Source: Blakeslea trispora
Lineage: Eukaryota > Mucoromycota > Mucoromycetes > Mucorales > Choanephoraceae
Assembly (NCBI GenBank): GCA_025331445.1
Contig: JAIWNE010000022.1
Location: forward strand, 124,001 to 188,000
DNA: 64,000 nucleotides
Direction of reading: 5' to 3'
Shown: positions 60,182 through 64,000 of the stretch, piece by piece
Layout of the letters: the number at the start of each line of letters is the position of its first letter
How positions within the stretch are numbered: the stretch's first letter is position 1
Made by a program: the position numbers and the translations under genes
The notes under the pieces: model-generated
The model's database searches: none
Seen by the model: the letters and a program-made list of their open reading frames with translations, nothing else
Told to the model about the DNA's origin: nothing

Positions 60182-60235
60182 TCTCTTTTTATTATTATAA
60201 TTTTATCCAAAAAGGAAAATAAAGCGTGGCTCTTG

Positions 60236-60375
60236 GAGCAATTACCACATTGGAGTCGGACTCGAAGTCAACCAGAATTGTTGAAGGTACTTGTCCGAAT
60301 AACAATTGGCATTCAGAAAAGTGACCAATTTTTTCGGTAAGGTGGCCAATTGACGCTGGAAACACTGTATTGGAC
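60236..60375 (+). repeat. Diverged partial copy of the inner left repeat
   Basis: GCAATTACCACATTGGAGTC at 60239 resembles GTGATTACCACATTTTCATC of the left arm, and TTGACGCTGGAAACACTG near 60350 resembles TTGACGCTGGAAGCACTG at 58915-58932. Translated, both encode ITT, a serine-rich run and LTLE(A/T)L. About 60 bp of extra sequence separates the two matches in this copy. It begins some 55 bp beyond the right arm of the element and is probably the remnant of an older related copy. Confidence 0.5.
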
Positions 60376-60410
60376 AAATGACTCAAAAATGATAAACAAA
60401 CAGAGTACAA

Positions 60411-61543
60411 AAAAGATTGACCAGAACGAAATGAAATGTCAAAACTTTTTACTTTGCTCTAGTAGAATCTGACAGACTAATGACTATAAGATAATTCAAT
60501 CGATGTTTTCTGTATAATAAATTACTTGATAAAGTTGAAAACTTCCAGCAAAGAAGAAAATGACATCATAAAGCTACGAAAAGTTGGCTACAAAAATTCA
60601 GCATGAATAAACTTTAAAGCATGATCTTCGTACCAAATTGCTTCAGTTATAAGCCAAGGAAAGCAATAATAACGCTATTTTCACTGAAAAACCTGAGCTG
60701 CTCACCCATGCGGCAAGTACCTAGCAACTACTTTTTTTTTTTATACACGATGACATTTTATTTGAAGATCACCAAAGAGACGGATCAGTAAGCCACCAGC
60801 GAGACAGAAACAAGCAGTTAACTTTACATTTGCAATGTCTTTATGAGCTTTTGTGTTGGTTCTGGACAAAGTGTGGGCCAGACTGTCAAAGCTATCGGAT
60901 TTTCAAAGATCTACTGTATACAATTGGATTGAAAAGCCAAAGAAGAACAGTTGGCAAACAAATGTCCCTGAAAAAGTAGAAAGCTTCACAATGTCCTTAT
61001 TTTAGAGAAGCTTCTTGAGAAGAGAGTTCAAGTGACTCTGAGAGAGATTGAACGCTTATTACAATAAGCGCTTGCTGAGGATTTTGAAAGAGTTCTCAAC
61101 ACAACAGCCATTTGTGCAGGAGACAAGTTTTGGTACACCTCTTTAGATAATAAACACCATAGCTAAGATGTGTTTGTATTAAAGTACTGATCAAGAAATT
61201 TTTCGAATGTACGAAGATCTATTTTCCTTCACTGTATAAAATAGCCGGTAATTCAGAATAGGACAAATCTGGACGGTAACAAGTTGGACAGAAAACAAGT
61301 ATTCTGATCTGGAGAGCAATTGATTATCTTTAACTTGTAAAAAATAGTACCGCTGGGTTTAACGCTTGTTGGTTTGAAGCTGAGTAATCTAAGTTTTTTC
61401 TTTTCCTTCAGGTAATAGGCTGCCTGCTGAATTGGATCTGATATCCTTTTCTGATGATGGATATCGGCCATTGGTATAAAAAACAAAGCTCTTTATTCAT
61501 TCTACATATATGTGTATACGAAAAAGGAATATAATTGAGAGAC
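60411..61543. other. Region between the mobile-element island and TAF10
   Basis: Apart from the transposase relic at 60785-61180, it holds only AT-rich sequence and the 3' flank of the TAF10 gene. The frame at 61253-61486 (-) shows no domain. Confidence 0.5.
60785..61180 (+). pseudogene. Transposase-like helix-turn-helix relic
   Basis: Coding-like strings in shifting frames: GQTVKAIGFSKI and, one frame over, SDFQRSTVYNWIEKPKKNSW (60893-60952), then EKLLEKRVQVTLREIERLL (61007-61063). The order is a helix-turn-helix followed by a second helical DNA-binding block, as at the N-terminus of Tc1/mariner- or IS630-type transposases. Stops and frameshifts break it, and no catalytic domain was found downstream before the TAF10 gene. 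Confidence 0.45.
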
Positions 61544-62167
61544 CTAGGCTTCTGATCCGTTGCTATCATATTTCATCAACACGGAAGACAACTCTTCTAA
61601 ACGCAAAATCTTTTTTTGACCCTTTTTAAATATAAACCCCCCATATACACACAATATGTCAGACTTCATAACGAAAAGAAAATAAAAAAGGAAGGAAGGA
61701 AAGAGAACGAAAAAAAAAATACTAGAAGTAGTATGAACTGACCTGCTTTGTATCGTCTGTTTCGGCTTGTTTTGATTGAGTGAGTTCAAGAGCACTCTCT
61801 GCTACGTCGGTAAGATATTTTTGTGCAGCCAAAGCAAACAACTTCTTTCTATTAATGATATTAATACTCTTCAATAGTTTAGCGTAGCTGATTTCGCGTT
61901 ACATCTTGGTGTCTTCGCAGTCAAAGCCGGATCGACTCAAGTAGTAGTCTACAACACTGTCGGGTATCTGTGCTGAAAGATTGAATAAGATAGCACGGCC
62001 GTAACTATAAATAATCTTACAATAGAAGTATGGTTATCCATGGAGGCTAATATCTCGGCTACTTGTCGCTCTTTGTCTAACGGTGCCTTTGAAGCTTTTG
62101 CGGCTACATCAGCAGTTACATCAAAAGGTGTTGTGGGTGTATGCGGATCTGTGTAGACAGGATTCAT
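61544..62167 (-). CDS. TAF10: TFIID/SAGA subunit TAF10
   Basis: 131-aa histone-fold subunit shared by TFIID and (in yeast) SAGA. Exons: 62167-62021, 61967-61903, 61848-61743 and 61621-61544, all in frame. A proline/threonine-rich N-terminus (NPVYTDPHTPTTPFDVTAD) precedes the core EILASMDNHTSI|IPDSVVDYYLSRSG, then FDCEDTKIKKLFALAAQKYL and the C-terminal KKILRLEELSSVLMKYD. This is the TAF10 order: 'DNHTP.IPD.V..YYL.R.GF', an 'LAAQK' helix and a final 'L...DL...L..Y' helix. The protein is near the minimum size for the family. The last intron has an A-rich acceptor (TTTAAAAAG). It is transcribed divergently from the eIF2B-alpha gene. Confidence 0.9.
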
Positions 62168-62321
62168 ATAAAAGAGAGAGAAGGAAACAATGGACAATTG
62201 ATTTCCCGGCCTCTCTTTTACTTTTCGTGACTTTGCATCAATAGACTTTAATAAAAATTAAAAAAAAAAAAGAAAAAAATTTACAAAATATCTCTTTGAT
62301 AAAAATATACAGTTACTCGCG
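62168..62321. promoter_or_regulatory. Shared divergent promoter of TAF10 and eIF2B-alpha
   Basis: Only 154 bp separate the two start codons. The middle contains a long A-rich tract (about 62250-62290), likely nucleosome-excluding. No clear TATA box was found for either direction. Confidence 0.55.
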
Positions 62322-63733
62322 ATGTCTACCACCAATGCCGCCTTCGATGTTGTATCTGCCTACAAGACCTCCTTGAGCGATACAGTTAGTATGCAGAGTC
62401 GAGCACAATGCATTTGTTTTAACTTTAATGTGTACCAAATAATAGGAACTATCAACGCCTGTTGCTGTATTCAAAGCATTGACCGAGTTTGTTCAACGCA
62501 GTACAGGTAAAACAAATGTCAAAGGTCAATGGCCTCTCTTTTTAAGGAGGTACAGGATGTGTTTACGCGATGGGATCTAAAGAAAAGAGAGAGAGAGAGA
62601 GACAAAAGAGCAACAAAAAAACTAAAAGACACTATCTTTTAAGCTCCCACCATGTCCGAATTTATGCAAACACTTGAAAAAGCCGCACAAGATATTCGCC
62701 AGGAACCTGAGACCATGTCCTCCAACAACAAAAATCAACACAAAGCTGCTATTGCAGTACTTGCTGGTGTAGATCTGTTTATGCGTTTTGTGACCAGAAA
62801 TTCTCATGACTTTTCAGTAAGCAAATAGTTGACGAATATCTCGAAAAGCTTCTCGAAGAAAAACCCTAACGAAGATTCCTGAATTTGTCATAGCTTTCAG
62901 AGGAAGCCAGAAGCTTTGAAGATTTCAAAGAAAACTTGTTATCTAGAGCCTCTTTGATTTTAGATAAGGCTTCATCTGCTCGTGAAAGAACAGCTGAAAT
63001 TGGTGCTCAATTTGTTCATGACAATGCTGTTGTTTTAGTACAAGGCTATTCCCGTGTGATTATGAGCGTCTTATCATATGCTGCTAATGTACAGAACAAG
63101 CGATTCAAAGTATATGTTACAGAAGGACGTCCTAACAGCGATGGGTAAAATGGAAATGAGAAAAGAGGAAGAAGAATGGCTAAGGTTTTGTCTGTTTATT
63201 TAGTCTTCAAGCAGTATCAGCCTTGAGGGAAAACGGCATTCCCTGTAGAGCTATTTTGGATTCAGCAGTAGGATACATCATGGATAAAGTAGATATGGTT
63301 TTCGTGGGTGCAGAAGGTGTTGTTGAAAATGGTGGTATCATCAACAAGGTAAATAGGCTTGCTACATAGATAGAATATAAGCCCTTTCTTTTGCTGATCG
63401 AACCAACATGTCTAGATTGGTACATTCCAAATTGCACTCGTCGCCAATGCTCTCAACAAACCAGTTTATGCAGTAGCAGAAAGTTACAAATTTGTTCGTG
63501 TTTATCCTTTAAATCAATACGATATTCCTTCAGAAACTCCCGAAATCGTTACATTCACATCTAGAAGAAAATCATTCAGTACAACTAGCAATGCTGAAAC
63601 AATGGACGAGCTAGCTTCTTCAAATCCATCTGTTGATTATACACCTCCTCAGCACATTACTTTATTGCTAACTGATTTAGGTGTCCTGACTCCTTCAGGT
63701 GTATCTGATGAACTAATCAAGCTCTACGTTTAA
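62322..63733 (+). CDS. GCN3: Translation initiation factor eIF2B subunit alpha
   Basis: 336-aa regulatory subunit of the eIF2B guanine-nucleotide exchange factor; in yeast Gcn3 senses phosphorylated eIF2. Six exons: 62322-62384, 62446-62506, 62644-62816, 62894-63144, 63204-63348 and 63416-63733 (all in frame). Signature blocks: [110 protein letters not shown], and [18 protein letters not shown]. It ends with [20 protein letters not shown]. The length is slightly above yeast Gcn3 because of a serine/threonine-rich insertion before the C-terminal block ([20 protein letters not shown]). No sign of truncation. Confidence 0.96.
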
Positions 63734-64000
63734 AGAACTAGTAATAAACCAGAAGCTGTTATGCATTTTGTCATATTTAACAGTGCTAATCTCATCATAA
63801 GGAATTGTACGAGGCAGCCTCTCTCATACCCATTTACTACTTTGGTCTTTTCTTAACTAACTATTCCTCCACTCTTCAATAAGCAGAATACTCACCGACT
63901 TATCATCTTTTTTTTTTTTTGTTTATCTCCTCCCTCTTCAAGTGTTGGGCTAACACACATGCTTCAAATCCTCATGGATCCTGACTATCGACACCGAAGG
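63734..64000. other. 3' flank of eIF2B-alpha gene to window end
   Basis: AT-rich 3' region with no gene visible before the window ends. Confidence 0.6.

Noticed and set aside
60195..60410. 71-codon minus-strand frame as a gene
   Set aside because: Its sequence is better explained as a diverged partial copy of the long inverted repeat; no start context or partner exon.

Overview
This window reads as nuclear DNA of an early-diverging filamentous fungus, most likely Mucoromycota (Mucorales-like). It is AT-rich with many homopolymer runs. Genes are split by many short introns (about 38-137 nt) with GTAAGT/GTATGT-like donors. The coded proteins include fungal core components (an Ira/neurofibromin RasGAP, a DED1-type helicase, eIF2B-alpha, TAF10, uS10) and an expanded amino-acid transporter family. 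No rRNA, tRNA, CRISPR array or bacterial-type operon was seen. All coordinates and splice sites were read by eye. For almost every spliced model the exon lengths sum to a whole number of codons.

Layout. 1-6.4 kb: AT-rich intergenic DNA with a degenerate tandem repeat, then an intronless AAAP amino-acid transporter. 6.4-15.7 kb (-): one 18-19-exon gene for an Ira1/Ira2/NF1-type RasGAP of about 2,712 aa. 15.7-22.2 kb: gene-poor DNA with a hairpin, coding relics and a 20-bp minisatellite. 22.2-30.7 kb (+): three more AAAP paralogues in tandem, with a graded loss of shared introns. 32.6-41.5 kb (-): DED1/DDX3 helicase, an anillin/Bud4-like PH protein, a secreted GH16 (CRH-like) enzyme and an Erf2-like DHHC palmitoyltransferase. 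44.3-45.4 kb (+): a compact RhoGAP. 46.9-49.9 kb (-): a Pap1/Yap-like bZIP factor and a protein with a stand-alone NET-like domain. 50.7-52.0 kb (+): 3-ketoacyl-CoA reductase. 52.2-54.2 kb (-): cytochrome P450. 55.4-55.9 kb (+): ribosomal protein uS10. 56.1-56.9 kb (-): DUF4112 membrane protein. 57.1-61.2 kb: a mobile-element island. 61.5-63.7 kb: TAF10 (-) and eIF2B-alpha (+), divergent from a 154-bp intergenic region.

The island holds the most unusual object. A 319-aa PD-(D/E)XK-nuclease-like gene sits inside nearly perfect 160-bp terminal inverted repeats (58758-60181). It lies beside a dead Tc1/mariner element, a GC-rich repeated hairpin, a diverged partial copy of the same long repeat, and a second transposase relic.

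Functional links (inference only): the RasGAP, the Erf2-like acyltransferase, the RhoGAP and the anillin/PH protein all fit small-GTPase signalling and polarity. DED1, eIF2B-alpha and uS10 are translation factors. Gene order looks like ordinary eukaryotic linkage, not an operon.
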